Assembly (NCBI GenBank): GCA_011389935.1
Contig: JAABTJ010000017.1
Coordinates: 1 to 63,856, forward strand
DNA: 63,856 bases
Reading direction: 5' to 3'
Source: Desulfobacteraceae bacterium
Lineage (GTDB): Bacteria > Desulfobacterota > Desulfobacteria > Desulfobacterales > Desulfosalsimonadaceae
A program made the translations under genes and the position numbers. The notes beneath the pieces were generated by a model. The model did not search any database. It was given only the letters and a program-made list of their open reading frames with translations, and had not been told where the DNA came from. Below are positions 35,404-45,106 of this stretch, piece after piece. Every line of letters starts with the position of its first letter. Positions within the stretch are counted from its first letter, which is position 1.

Positions 35404-35933
35404 CGTGCTAAAGCGTCCGCCCAGAGCCCTTTTGCCTGAAGAATGGCATCACATATTTCACGTACGGCACCTTTCCCGCCGGGCTTTTCGGTCACGATCA
35501 CCGCACATGATTGAATAGCGGGCACGGCATCGGCTACGGCAATGGGCACGCCCACTTTTTTCATAATCGACATATCCGCCAGGTCGTCGGCGATGAAGGC
35601 GGTTTCTCCGGCCATGCAGCCGGTTTGCCCCAGTATCTGCTCCAGTAGACGACCCTTGTCCGAAACCCCGTCAAAAAAAAGGGAAATTCCCAGTTCCCGC
35701 ATCCTGCGGGACAAGGCATCAGACTTCCTGCCCGTGACCACGCCGGCAATAATTCCGGCCTTCTGTATCATCCGGAGGCCCAGGCCGTCTTTTACGTTGA
35801 ACGTCATGGTTTGCATTTCTTCCCCTGTATAGGCGATTGAACCGTCGGTCAGCACGCCGTCCGCATCCATGAGCAGCAGCTTTATGTGCGAAAGTGTTTT
35901 GTCTGTTTCTGTCATAGTATAAATATAATACAT
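35394..35933 (-). CDS. kdsC: 3-deoxy-D-manno-octulosonate 8-phosphate phosphatase
   Basis: This 179-residue HAD phosphatase has motif I MDADGVLTDG, TGRKSD in motif II, and FIADDLADM in motif III, with no cap domain, as in KdsC tetramers. It removes phosphate from KDO 8-P. The ATG at 35933 or the second ATG at 35915 could be the start; neither has a clear RBS. It is separated from kdsA by family A repeat copy 5, although the two act in sequence. Confidence 0.92.
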   Translation of the reverse strand: MYYIYTMTETDKTLSHIKLLLMDADGVLTDGSIAYTGEEMQTMTFNVKDGLGLRMIQKAGIIAGVVTGRKSDALSRRMRELGISLFFDGVSDKGRLLEQILGQTGCMAGETAFIADDLADMSIMKKVGVPIAVADAVPAIQSCAVIVTEKPGGKGAVREICDAILQAKGLWADALARWE

Positions 35934-35990
35934 CCGGCCGGGGTTTGAAATGGTTATTCGATTATTTGTCCGTTGGCAGCATTTTCATTT

Positions 35991-36140
35991 TTGATGAACT
36001 TGTAAAGGCGCTATGGGACGGTCTTGTAAAAAATTCAAGATCAAGGCTTGCGCAATCTCGAAGAATGCAGAGTACTTAGCGTACGTGAGATTCTGAGAGA
36101 TTGCGCGTAACGCAGATATTGGACTTTTTACAAGATCGTC
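35991..36140 (+). repeat. Family A palindromic repeat, copy 5 (forward, arm subtype II)
   Basis: The arms GCGCAATCTC and GAGATTGCGC pair perfectly; compare copy 2, where the same positions read GCGTGATTTC and GAAATCACGC. These are paired changes. The TGA stop of kdsA (36139-36141) overlaps the end of the repeat, so the repeat appears to have formed the gene's end. Confidence 0.88.
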
Positions 36141-36957
36141 ATTTTTTCAAGGCGTTGGCAATCGCCAGCAGGTCGCGTAAAAGCCCGTCGACGTTTTGTA
36201 ATGCGATGGCATTGGGCCCGTCGCAAAGCGCCTTGTCCGGATCGGGATGAACCTCGATAAAAAGGGCGTCCGCCCCTGCGGCGATCGCTGCCCGGGCAAG
36301 AACCGGCGCATACTCCCGCTGCCCCGAGGAGGCCCGTCCAGCGCCGCCCGGAAGCTGTACGCTGTGGGTTGCGTCAAAAACAACGGGGCATCCGAATTGC
36401 TGCATGATGCCGATGCTCCTCATGTCAACCACCAGGTTGTTATACCCGAACATGGTCCCGCGTTCCGTCAGGACGATTTTCCTGTTTCCGGAGGCCCGGG
36501 CTTTATTGACGACATTTTCCATGTCCCACGGCGCAAGGAATTGTCCTTTTTTAATGTTGATCGGTTTCCCGGTTTCTGCTATTTTAACCACAAGATCGGT
36601 CTGGCGGCACAAAAATGCCGGAACCTGTATCATATCCAACACCGCCGCCGCCGCATCCACTTCCGACAACCGGTGTACATCCGATGTGACCGGAACATCG
36701 AGTTTGCCGCGAATTCTGGAAAGCATGTCAAGGCCTTTTGCAATCCCCGGGCCCCGGAATGATTCAATGGATGTCCGGTTCGCCTTGTCGTAGGAGGCTT
36801 TAAAAATAAAATCAATGGCGCGCCGCGAACTGATTTCCTTCAGGGTTGCGGCAATCTCCATGGCCGTGGCTTCATCTTCAAGAACACATGGACCGGCAAT
36901 CAGAACGAACGGGGATTCTCCTCCGATAGTGCAGCCGTTAATATCAACAGGGTCCAT
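36139..36957 (-). CDS. kdsA: 2-dehydro-3-deoxyphosphooctonate aldolase (KDO 8-phosphate synthase)
   Basis: This 272-residue TIM-barrel enzyme condenses PEP with arabinose 5-phosphate to make KDO 8-P for LPS. Signatures are AGPCVLE, FKASYDKANRTS, the pairing KKGQFLAPWDM and DATHSVQLPGGAG. The start at 36957 is preferred over 36990 because GGAG lies six bases upstream of it. The stop codon lies in repeat copy A5. Confidence 0.95.
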   Translation of the reverse strand: MDPVDINGCTIGGESPFVLIAGPCVLEDEATAMEIAATLKEISSRRAIDFIFKASYDKANRTSIESFRGPGIAKGLDMLSRIRGKLDVPVTSDVHRLSEVDAAAAVLDMIQVPAFLCRQTDLVVKIAETGKPINIKKGQFLAPWDMENVVNKARASGNRKIVLTERGTMFGYNNLVVDMRSIGIMQQFGCPVVFDATHSVQLPGGAGRASSGQREYAPVLARAAIAAGADALFIEVHPDPDKALCDGPNAIALQNVDGLLRDLLAIANALKK

Positions 36958-37092
36958 TGGCTTCTCCGTTTTTGCAGGAATGGTTATCATGTCAGAATCG
37001 CCCGGATCAATGTCGTTGCCGGCGCCTGTGGAACGCCGCCGGTCACTGCACCGTGTTACCCTGCAAGTGTATAAAAGTCAAGACGGTTAAAA

Positions 37093-37246
37093 TAGATGGC
37101 GCCGTAAAAGTCCAATATCTGCGTTACGCGTGATTTCTCAGAACTTCACGTACGGCTAAGTACGCTGCATTCTACGAAATCACGCAAGCCTTGATCTTGA
37201 ACTTTTACGGCGCCATCTGAAAATCGACTTTTTACGAGTCCATCAA
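37093..37246 (-). repeat. Family A palindromic repeat, copy 6 (reverse, arm subtype II)
   Basis: In addition to the inner arms (GCGTGATTTC/GAAATCACGC) this copy has an 18-bp perfect outer pairing, AGATGGCGCCGTAAAAGT with ACTTTTACGGCGCCATCT, not seen in this form in most other copies. It fills most of the 370-bp divergent gap between kdsA and the M23 peptidase gene; no gene was seen in 36958-37327. Confidence 0.88.
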
Positions 37247-37327
37247 AATAAGACCTTGCCCAAATAGCGACAAATTGCTAATAGGCACGTCGGTGCAAGA
37301 TACTTTTATGACAGGAATGAACAAAAG

Positions 37328-38722
37328 ATGAGATTTAAACGCAAGGATCGCGGAAAGAAGCTGAAATATATCCTTCTCGGACTGATCGGTGCAGCCGCGG
37401 TGGCAGCGGTCGTCTGGGTGCTGGCGACCCGGCTTGAAGGGCAGGCGCCGGTGATCGTCATGGATATGGAATCCATGTACATACCGGCCGAAACGGAAAT
37501 TCCGGTAACCATAACAGATGAAAAGAGCGGGATCCGTAAAATGTTCGCGTCGATCCTCCAGGAAGATCGCGAAGTCGTTCTGGCAAACAGGAGTTATGGG
37601 GAGGGGATATCCGGGGCCGATGACGCGAATACCGCTGTGGATGTGGCGCTGCCTGTCAATGTCCGGGAAAACGGTTTGAAAGACGGCGAAGCGTTGCTGC
37701 GGATCGCCGCATGGGACGGATCATGGCGCGGCTGGTTTTCCGGCAATGTGGCCTACCTGGAAGAAGAAATCGTCATTGACTCCAAATCCCCGCGGATATC
37801 CCCTTTGACCCGGCAGCATAATCTTCGCCAGGGGGGCGCCGGTCTCGTCGCTTACAGGCTTTCGGAGCCGTGTGTGGAGCACGGTATCCGCGTCGGGGAC
37901 AACTTTTTTCAGGGACGTTCCGGTTATGTCGGCGATGAGGACGTGTACCTGTCCCTTTTTGCGTTGGGCCATGATCAGGGGGATGATACAGAGATTTCCC
38001 TTTTTGCCCGGGACAAGGCCGGCAACCAGGGGCGAAGCGGACTGCACTACTACATTCAAGGCAGGACGTTCGATACGGAAGGGCTCACCATATCCGACAA
38101 TTTTATCCGGCAGGTACTCCCTGAATTCCAATCGGACAATGACCTGCCCCTGGATGAACCCCTCCGGGATCAATTCCTGTATATCAACCGGGATCTTCGC
38201 AAAAAGAACAATGAAGCGCTTCTGTCGCTTCACAAAGACTCGGAGAGCGATCTGTACTGGGAAGGCGTTTTTCTGGCGCTGCCGAGGGCCCAGCGCAGGG
38301 CGGGGTTTGCAGATCACCGCACCTACATTTACAACGGCGAGGTCATTGATGAGGCGAATCACATGGGGGTCGACCTTGCCTCCCTCCGACAGGCGCCGGT
38401 TCCCGCGGCAAACAGCGGAAAGATCGCGTTTGTGGATTGGACCGGAATTTATGGCAATACGGTGGTCATCGATCACGGGTACGGGTTGATGTCCCTTTAT
38501 GCCCATTTAAGCGGTACGGATGTGGACGCAGGCGATTTTGTCCGTAAGGGGGATATTATCGGAAACACCGGAACCACAGGCCTTGCAGGGGGGGATCACC
38601 TGCATTTCTCGATGATTGTCGGCAACGTGTTTGTCGATCCATACGAATGGTGGGATGGTGCCTGGATCAAAAACAACATTACCGGCAAGCTGGAAAATAT
38701 CGCGGAAACGGCGGAAAAGTGA
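37328..38722 (+). CDS. M23-family (LytM) membrane-anchored metallopeptidase
   Basis: This 464-residue protein has one N-terminal membrane helix (residues 13-35), a long beta-rich periplasmic region of unknown fold (about 45-320) and a C-terminal M23 domain with zinc ligands in HMGVDLA (His345) and HLHFSM. M23 enzymes cut peptidoglycan cross-bridges or, when degenerate, activate amidases. Both motifs are complete. Its stop overlaps the lepB GTG start (GTGA), so it is probably coupled to signal peptidase. Confidence 0.87.
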   Translation: MRFKRKDRGKKLKYILLGLIGAAAVAAVVWVLATRLEGQAPVIVMDMESMYIPAETEIPVTITDEKSGIRKMFASILQEDREVVLANRSYGEGISGADDANTAVDVALPVNVRENGLKDGEALLRIAAWDGSWRGWFSGNVAYLEEEIVIDSKSPRISPLTRQHNLRQGGAGLVAYRLSEPCVEHGIRVGDNFFQGRSGYVGDEDVYLSLFALGHDQGDDTEISLFARDKAGNQGRSGLHYYIQGRTFDTEGLTISDNFIRQVLPEFQSDNDLPLDEPLRDQFLYINRDLRKKNNEALLSLHKDSESDLYWEGVFLALPRAQRRAGFADHRTYIYNGEVIDEANHMGVDLASLRQAPVPAANSGKIAFVDWTGIYGNTVVIDHGYGLMSLYAHLSGTDVDAGDFVRKGDIIGNTGTTGLAGGDHLHFSMIVGNVFVDPYEWWDGAWIKNNITGKLENIAETAEK

Positions 38723-39366
38723 AAAAACAAACAAATCGCTCTGAGCCAGATACGACACGCCCGAAAAAAAGCAGGCTGCGGGAAAATGTCGAAGCCATTT
38801 TGATCGCCATACTGCTTGCCCTTTTCATAAGAACATTTATTGTTCAGGCGTTTAAAATTCCTTCCGGTTCCATGAAACCGACGCTCCAGATAGGCGATCA
38901 TATACTGGTGAACAAGTTTACGTACGGTGTTGACCTGCCGTTTACCGATGTTACCATTATACCCGGGGGGCGACCGGAAAGAGGGGATATCATCGTTTTT
39001 GAATATCCGGTTGAGCCGGACAAGGACTTTATCAAGCGCGTGATCGGTATCCCCGGCGACGTGGTGGAGATACGGGACAAAACCGTTTATGTCAACGGGA
39101 AGCCCATTGATCAGGGCTATACAATGCATACCGAGGATCATGTCATTCCGGTGGGAAAAAATCCAAGAGACAACTTCGGTCCTGTAAGGATTCCGGAAAA
39201 TGCGTATTTCGTCCTCGGGGACAACCGCGATAACAGTTATGACAGCCGTTTCTGGGGATTCGTGGAAGAGGAGACCATAAAGGGAAAAGCGTTTATTATC
39301 TACTGGTCTTGGGACAGTGAACAGTTCTGGCCGAGATGGTCAAGGCTCGCCCAGATATTGCGTTAG
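38719..39366 (+). CDS. lepB: Signal peptidase I
   Basis: This 215-residue S26 peptidase has one membrane helix (residues about 24-44), nucleophile Ser51 in SGSMKPT, general base Lys106 in FIKRVIG and the GDNRDNSYDSR box. It cleaves signal peptides of exported proteins. The GTG at 38719, overlapping the M23 stop, is the start with GCGGAAAA upstream. A longer reading would invade the M23 gene. Confidence 0.93.
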   Translation: MKKQTNRSEPDTTRPKKSRLRENVEAILIAILLALFIRTFIVQAFKIPSGSMKPTLQIGDHILVNKFTYGVDLPFTDVTIIPGGRPERGDIIVFEYPVEPDKDFIKRVIGIPGDVVEIRDKTVYVNGKPIDQGYTMHTEDHVIPVGKNPRDNFGPVRIPENAYFVLGDNRDNSYDSRFWGFVEEETIKGKAFIIYWSWDSEQFWPRWSRLAQILR

Positions 39367-39378
39367 GCGGTATGTGCG

Positions 39379-40317
39379 ATGATATGGTCGAAAAAACACA
39401 TTCTGGATATCGCGTCTCTTTCCAGGGATGAAATATCAATGATCCTTGAAACCGCATCCGGTTTAAAGGAAATTTCAGAACGCCCGATTAAAAAAGTGCC
39501 CACCCTTCGCGGCAAGACCGTTGTCCTGTTTTTCATGGAACCGAGCACCCGGACCCGCATCTCTTTTGATATCGCTGCCAAGCGCTTGTCTGCGGATTCG
39601 ATTTCCATCGCCGCCTCCTCGAGCAGCATCATCAAGGGGGAAACCCTCATTGACACGGCCAGGAACATCGAGGCCATGCGTCCGGATATTATTGTGATCC
39701 GTCATTCGTCCGCGGGAGCGCCGCACCTTCTGGCGCAAAACCTGTCCGTGAGCATTGTGAATGCCGGCGACGGTATGCATGCCCACCCGACCCAGGCCCT
39801 CCTGGACATGATGACCGTCAAGGAAATCAAAAAGGATTTTACCAATCTCAAGGTGGCCATAATCGGGGATATCGCTCACAGCCGGGTGGCACGATCCAAT
39901 ATTATCGGATTCAGCCGAATGGGGGCGAATGTGACGATAGCGGGCCCCCCCACCATGATCCCCGCGGGCATTGAAGCCCTTGGCACGACCATAGCCAAAA
40001 ACGTGGATGAAGCCATTGAAGATGCCGACGTGATCATGATGCTCCGGATCCAGAAGGAGCGGCAGAAAAGCTTTCTCATGCCGTCTGAGCGGGAATATGC
40101 CGTGCGCTTCGGGTTGAACCGCAGCCGTCTCCAACGCATCCGCTCCGATGCCCTGATCCTGCATCCCGGACCGATCAACCGGGGGATTGAAATCGCCCCG
40201 GAGGCGGCCGACGGTCCTCATTCGATCATCCTGGACCAGGTGACAAACGGTGTTGCGCTCAGGATGGCTGTTTTTTACCTGCTGGCGGGAGGTATACGCA
40301 ATGCGGATTCTGATTAA
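39379..40317 (+). CDS. pyrB: Aspartate carbamoyltransferase catalytic subunit
   Basis: This 312-residue enzyme has the carbamoyl-phosphate motif EPSTRTRISF, the RHSSAGAPH segment and the aspartate-binding HPGPINRG. It makes carbamoyl-aspartate in pyrimidine synthesis. No pyrI regulatory gene follows; pyrC overlaps its 3' end by 17 bases, so the two are translationally coupled. Confidence 0.96.
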   Translation: MIWSKKHILDIASLSRDEISMILETASGLKEISERPIKKVPTLRGKTVVLFFMEPSTRTRISFDIAAKRLSADSISIAASSSSIIKGETLIDTARNIEAMRPDIIVIRHSSAGAPHLLAQNLSVSIVNAGDGMHAHPTQALLDMMTVKEIKKDFTNLKVAIIGDIAHSRVARSNIIGFSRMGANVTIAGPPTMIPAGIEALGTTIAKNVDEAIEDADVIMMLRIQKERQKSFLMPSEREYAVRFGLNRSRLQRIRSDALILHPGPINRGIEIAPEAADGPHSIILDQVTNGVALRMAVFYLLAGGIRNADSD

Positions 40318-41602
40318 ACAAGGCAGGGTAATCGATCCCGGAAAAATGGACCAGGTCGCCGACATATGGATAAGCGGTGGGAAGATATCGGCCATTCGCC
40401 CTGTCGATTCCGGGGTGGCACCGGATGGCGGTTCCGGCTTTTCCGCCGATATGGAAATCGATGCATCGGGTTGCATCGTGACCCCGGGCCTGATCGACAT
40501 GCACGTGCATTTGCGGGATCCCGGCCATGAATACAAGGAAACCATTGAAACCGGCATAATGGCGGCGGCTGCCGGAGGATTCACCGCTGTATGCTGTATG
40601 CCCAACACCGCCCCCGTTAACGACAATTTCCAGATCACGCGCTACATCATTGACAAAGCCGCTTCCTTCCGGTCTGTTCGCGTATACCCCGTCGGCGCCG
40701 TGAGCGTCGGCCTTGAAGGCAGGCAGATGGCGGAAATAGGGGATATGCGCAACGCCGGCATTGTCGCGGTATCGGATGACGGAAGGCCCGTGGCGGATTC
40801 CCTCCTGATGCGAAGAGCGCTTGAATATGCGTCTGGTGCCGGCATCCCGGTGATTTCTCATTGCGAAGATCCGTATCTGTCCGGCGGATCCATGAATGAA
40901 GGCCCCTTTGCAACACGCCTTGGACTTTCAGGGATACCCAATGCAGCGGAAAGTATCATGGTCATGCGGGATATCGCCCTTTGTGAGCTGACCGGCTGTC
41001 CGGTTCACATCGCGCATGTCAGCACGGCCGAGTCCGCAGCGGCGATCCGGTCGGCAAAGGCTAGGGGCGTGCCGGTTACCGCGGAAACGGCCCCCCATTA
41101 TTTTACGCTGACAGATGAGGCCGTCATGTCATACGACACCCATGCCAAGATGAATCCACCGCTTCGTTCGCATGCGGATGTTGTGGCCATACGAAACGCC
41201 CTGGCGGACGGCACGATTGATGTGATCGCCACGGATCATGCGCCCCATGCAACCGTCGACAAGGCCGTTGAATTCGATGCGGCGGCAAACGGCATTACGG
41301 GCCTTGAAACCGCCCTGCCGCTGTCGCTTTCTTTGGTCGAAAACGGGGTGATCGATATGGAGCGGCTCCTTGAAAAACTCTCCTCCAATCCGGCGCGAAT
41401 CATCGGGGTGCAAAATGGTATCGATGTCGGCGCGGCGGCGGATATCACGATTATCAATCCGAACCGGGTCTTTGCCTACCGATCGGAAAAAGGCTTTTCA
41501 AAAAGCCGGAATACCCCTTTTGACGGATGGGAATTGAAGGGGTGCGCCGTATATACAATCGTCCATGGGAATATTGTTTTTAATTCTTCAGGTTCTTTAT
41601 GA
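40301..41602 (+). CDS. pyrC: Dihydroorotase
   Basis: This 433-residue amidohydrolase has metal-binding HVHLRDPG, TAPHYFTL and ATDHAPH motifs with the carboxylated-lysine position in the barrel, as in type-I dihydroorotases (often partners of PyrB). It cyclises carbamoyl-aspartate. GGAGG eight bases upstream of the ATG at 40301 fixes the start within pyrB. Confidence 0.95.
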   Translation: MRILIKQGRVIDPGKMDQVADIWISGGKISAIRPVDSGVAPDGGSGFSADMEIDASGCIVTPGLIDMHVHLRDPGHEYKETIETGIMAAAAGGFTAVCCMPNTAPVNDNFQITRYIIDKAASFRSVRVYPVGAVSVGLEGRQMAEIGDMRNAGIVAVSDDGRPVADSLLMRRALEYASGAGIPVISHCEDPYLSGGSMNEGPFATRLGLSGIPNAAESIMVMRDIALCELTGCPVHIAHVSTAESAAAIRSAKARGVPVTAETAPHYFTLTDEAVMSYDTHAKMNPPLRSHADVVAIRNALADGTIDVIATDHAPHATVDKAVEFDAAANGITGLETALPLSLSLVENGVIDMERLLEKLSSNPARIIGVQNGIDVGAAADITIINPNRVFAYRSEKGFSKSRNTPFDGWELKGCAVYTIVHGNIVFNSSGSL

Positions 41603-41617
41603 TTGTTTGCTATATAT

Positions 41618-43018
41618 ATGTCTGATTCTAATAGCAAAATTTTATTGGTTGACGATGATCTGAGTATGCGGGAATTTCTGGAGCTGATGCTCGGTGCGGA
41701 AGGGTATCACGTGGATACCGCCGCAAGCGGGAAGCAGGCGGTGCAGCAGCTGGACAGGGGATTCTACGACCTGATCCTGTGTGACATTCGGCTGGGGGAT
41801 ATCAGCGGCATCGAGGTGCTGAAAAAAGCCAAATCGAAATATCCGGACAGCGTTGTAATCATGATTTCCGCCTATGCCACTGCTGAAAATGCCGTCCAGG
41901 CGATGAATGAGGGGGCTTATGATTATCTGCCCAAACCGTTTGACAATGACGAGTTGAAGCAGACCATTTCAAAAGCCCTGCAGCTCAAGACGCTGTCCCA
42001 GGAAAAAAGCCATCTTGACGATATCCTGAAGGAAAATATTCATTTCGGGCGGATCGTCGGCAGCCACATGCGGATGAAGCATATATACAAGATCATATCC
42101 CAGGTGGCGGATACGCGAACCAATATCATGATCACCGGGGAGTCCGGCACCGGAAAGGAATTGATCGCCCGCGCCATTCACGAGCAGAGCTCCCGCCATG
42201 ACAAGCCCTTCGTGGTGATCAACTGCGGCAGCATTCCGGAATCGCTGATAGAGAGCGAATTTTTCGGTTACAAGAAGGGCGCCTTCACAGGGGCTTCCCA
42301 GGACAAGAAGGGGCTGTTCGAGGCGGCCAATGCGGGGACCGTGTTTCTTGACGAAGTCGGCGAACTCGAACCCCAGATGCAGATCAAACTGCTGCGGGTC
42401 GTTCAGGAAAGGTCCTTCAAGCCCGTCGGCGGCAACGAGGATATCCATGTGGACATACGGATCCTGTCCGCGACCAACAAGCAGCTGGAAGAAGAGGTCA
42501 TTGCCGGGCGCTTTCGCGAGGACCTGTATTACCGACTCAATGTCGTTGAAATAAAGGTGCCGCCGCTGCGGGAGCGCAAGGGGGATATCCGTGCGCTGGC
42601 CCAGCACTTTCTTGACAAGTATTCGCGGGAGCAGGGCAAGGAAATTACCAAGATTTCGTCGTATGCCGTGGATCTGCTGCAGAAATACGACTTTCCGGGC
42701 AATATCCGGGAGCTGGAGAATCTGATTGAGCGAAGCGTTGCGCTTTCGAATACCAACATACTGCTGCCGGACAATCTCTCGCTGTCCATTCACAAGCGGC
42801 GCTGGATCGAAGGGATCAAGAACAGGCGGTTTGATCTGGACGACGTGGCCAGGGGTGTTTCCCTCGACAACGTACTGGAGGAAATCGAAAAAGCCTACCT
42901 GGAAAAGGCGCTGGAGCTTTCCTCCGGCAGCAAAAACAAGGCGGCGGACCTTCTGGGGATCAGTTTCCGCTCGCTTCGCTATCGCCTCGATAAGCTCGGC
43001 ATCGATAAGCCGGAGTAA
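41618..43018 (+). CDS. NtrC-family sigma-54-dependent response regulator
   Basis: This 466-residue regulator has a receiver domain with phosphorylatable Asp56 (LILCDIRLGD), a central AAA+ domain with GESGTGKELIARAIH and the sigma-54 contact loop GAFTGA, and a C-terminal Fis-type helix-turn-helix (KNKAADLLGISFRSLRYRL). It should activate sigma-54 promoters when phosphorylated. No cognate kinase is next to it; the hybrid kinase at 24174 is not linked. A TTG at 41603 is an alternative start. A terminator follows. Confidence 0.92.
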   Translation: MSDSNSKILLVDDDLSMREFLELMLGAEGYHVDTAASGKQAVQQLDRGFYDLILCDIRLGDISGIEVLKKAKSKYPDSVVIMISAYATAENAVQAMNEGAYDYLPKPFDNDELKQTISKALQLKTLSQEKSHLDDILKENIHFGRIVGSHMRMKHIYKIISQVADTRTNIMITGESGTGKELIARAIHEQSSRHDKPFVVINCGSIPESLIESEFFGYKKGAFTGASQDKKGLFEAANAGTVFLDEVGELEPQMQIKLLRVVQERSFKPVGGNEDIHVDIRILSATNKQLEEEVIAGRFREDLYYRLNVVEIKVPPLRERKGDIRALAQHFLDKYSREQGKEITKISSYAVDLLQKYDFPGNIRELENLIERSVALSNTNILLPDNLSLSIHKRRWIEGIKNRRFDLDDVARGVSLDNVLEEIEKAYLEKALELSSGSKNKAADLLGISFRSLRYRLDKLGIDKPE

Positions 43019-43044
43019 CCGGAAGCCGAAAATCCGAAATAAGA

Positions 43045-43075
43045 AGCCGGGGTTGGGCGGGCCCCGGCTTTTTTT
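43045..43075 (+). terminator. Rho-independent terminator after the response regulator gene
   Basis: AGCCGGGG/CCCCGGCT arms (43045-43052 and 43062-43069) with a nine-base loop are followed by six or more T residues. Confidence 0.9.
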
Positions 43076-43147
43076 ATATCGCCATCTGTTGCTTTCTTTT
43101 GTATTTTTACGAACGAGTTCCTCTCAAAACATGGTAAAAATAAGAAA

Positions 43148-45040
43148 ATGATCAGTGTTGAAAATCTGAGCAAAAGCTACGGCAGTTACGTACTTTTCGA
43201 AAAGATCGGGTTTAAGATCAACCCCAAAGAAAAAGTGGGGCTTGTGGGGAGAAACGGCCACGGCAAGACCACCCTTTTTGATATGATATCCGGGCAGGCG
43301 TCACCGGACGCCGGATCCATCAGCTTTCCCCGCAATTACCGTCTCGGGTATGTCAGCCAGAAACTGGAATTTGCGTCAAAGACGGTGCTCGAAGAGGGTA
43401 TGCGCGGTCTTGGCCCGGACAGCGAAGGCGAACACTGGCAGGTGGAGAAAATTCTTGCCGGGCTGGGATTTTCCAATGCGGATCTTGGCCGCAGCCCCCA
43501 TGAATTTTCCGGCGGCTACCAGGTGCGGCTCAACCTTGCCAGAACGCTTGTGTCGCGGCCGGATTGCCTCATGCTTGACGAGCCCACCAATTATCTGGAC
43601 ATTACGTCCATCCGCTGGATCAAGGGGTTTTTGCGGCGCTGGGCCGGGGAGCTGATGCTCATCACCCACGACCGCAGCTTCATGGATGACGTGGTCACTC
43701 ATGTCCTTGGCATCGTTCGGAAAAAAGTCCGCAAGATAAAGGGGGACACGGGGAAGTTTTACAGCCGGATCGCCCAGGATGAGGAAATCCATGAAAAGAC
43801 GAGGAAAAACGACGAAAGACGCCGGAAAGAGATCGAAAAATTTATTTCCCGTTTTCGGGCAAAGGCGCGCCTTGCGGGCATGGTCCAGTCCCGCATCAAA
43901 ACCATTGAAAAAATGACCCCCGGGGAGAAGCTGGAGCATTACAAGAACCTGGATTTTCACTTTCAGGCCGTACCGTTTACCGGCAAATACATGCTCCATG
44001 CGGAAAACGTTTCCTTTTCGTACCACAAGAAGGCGCCCGCCCCGCTCATATCCGATTTTTCGATCAATATCGCGGCAAAAGAACGCGTCTGCATCGTGGG
44101 GCGAAACGGCGCCGGCAAGACCACCCTGCTCAAAATCCTGGCGGGGAAGCTTTTGCCGGATGCCGGTCGTATCGTCTGTCACCCCGGACTTGTGACGGGT
44201 TTTTTCGAACAGACCAACATTGCCTCCCTGGTCGATGAGCGGACCATCGAGGAGGAAATCCTTTGTTCCAACCCGTCTTTGAGCCGGCAGGCGGCCCGAA
44301 ACATCTGTGGCGCCATGCTGTTTGAAGGGGATGCGGCCGTAAAGAAAATCGGTGTGCTGTCCGGCGGGGAAAAATGCCGCGTCATGCTGGGCAAACTCCT
44401 TGGCGCGCCGGCCAACTTCCTGTTGCTCGACGAGCCCACCAACCATTTTGACATGGAGTCTTGCGATGCGCTTTTAACCGCCATCGACGCGTTTGACGGG
44501 GGCGTGGCCATGGTCACCCACAATGAGATGTTCCTCCACGCCATTGCCGAGCGCCTGGTCGTGTTTTCGGAAAACGGCATCGAGGTGTTTGACGGCACCT
44601 ACCAGGCCTTTCTGGAAGCCGGCGGCTGGGGGGATGAGGATTCGGTCGAAAAACCACCCGCAGAAGCGGCTGCAGATACTGCTGAATACGGGACGCAAAA
44701 CCCCGGTCTCCTCACCCTGAAGGACTACAAGCGTCTTCGCTCCGATATCATCGCTGAAAAAAACCGAATCCTGAAACCGGTCCAGGACGGCATCGAACGC
44801 CTTGAGCGTCTGATCATGGAAAAAGAGGCGCAGATGGCGCAACTCCATGAAAAAATGCAGGTGGCGACCGAAAAGGGGGACAACCGGGAGATCGTTGATA
44901 TTTCCCGGTTGATCGGGGAGTGCCAGAAAACCATCGATGATGCGTTTGAAGAGATGGAAACGCTTGCTGCAAAGAACGACAGCCGCCAGGCGGTGTTTGA
45001 CGAACGCCTGGCCGACCTGGAAAGACGGCGGCCTTTTTGA
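43148..45040 (+). CDS. ABC-F family ATPase (translation-type, Uup/EttA-like)
   Basis: This 630-residue protein has two ABC domains in one chain and no membrane helix: Walker A GRNGHGKTT and GRNGAGKTT, signatures FSGGYQVRL and LSGGEKCRV, Walker B LMLDEPTNYLD and LLLDEPTNHFD. The charged linker between them (residues about 215-285) is typical of ABC-F proteins that act on the ribosomal E site. A C-terminal helical hairpin (about 530-620) resembles the Uup/ABCF3-type extension that binds DNA or RNA. Substrate range, including antibiotic protection, cannot be told from the sequence. Confidence 0.9.
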   Translation: MISVENLSKSYGSYVLFEKIGFKINPKEKVGLVGRNGHGKTTLFDMISGQASPDAGSISFPRNYRLGYVSQKLEFASKTVLEEGMRGLGPDSEGEHWQVEKILAGLGFSNADLGRSPHEFSGGYQVRLNLARTLVSRPDCLMLDEPTNYLDITSIRWIKGFLRRWAGELMLITHDRSFMDDVVTHVLGIVRKKVRKIKGDTGKFYSRIAQDEEIHEKTRKNDERRRKEIEKFISRFRAKARLAGMVQSRIKTIEKMTPGEKLEHYKNLDFHFQAVPFTGKYMLHAENVSFSYHKKAPAPLISDFSINIAAKERVCIVGRNGAGKTTLLKILAGKLLPDAGRIVCHPGLVTGFFEQTNIASLVDERTIEEEILCSNPSLSRQAARNICGAMLFEGDAAVKKIGVLSGGEKCRVMLGKLLGAPANFLLLDEPTNHFDMESCDALLTAIDAFDGGVAMVTHNEMFLHAIAERLVVFSENGIEVFDGTYQAFLEAGGWGDEDSVEKPPAEAAADTAEYGTQNPGLLTLKDYKRLRSDIIAEKNRILKPVQDGIERLERLIMEKEAQMAQLHEKMQVATEKGDNREIVDISRLIGECQKTIDDAFEEMETLAAKNDSRQAVFDERLADLERRRPF

Positions 45041-45106
45041 TTCTGTCTTTTCGATTTCGATCCCGCCTCTACCCCCGAAAAATCGCTGCGCCGGATGCCC
45101 GTTTCC

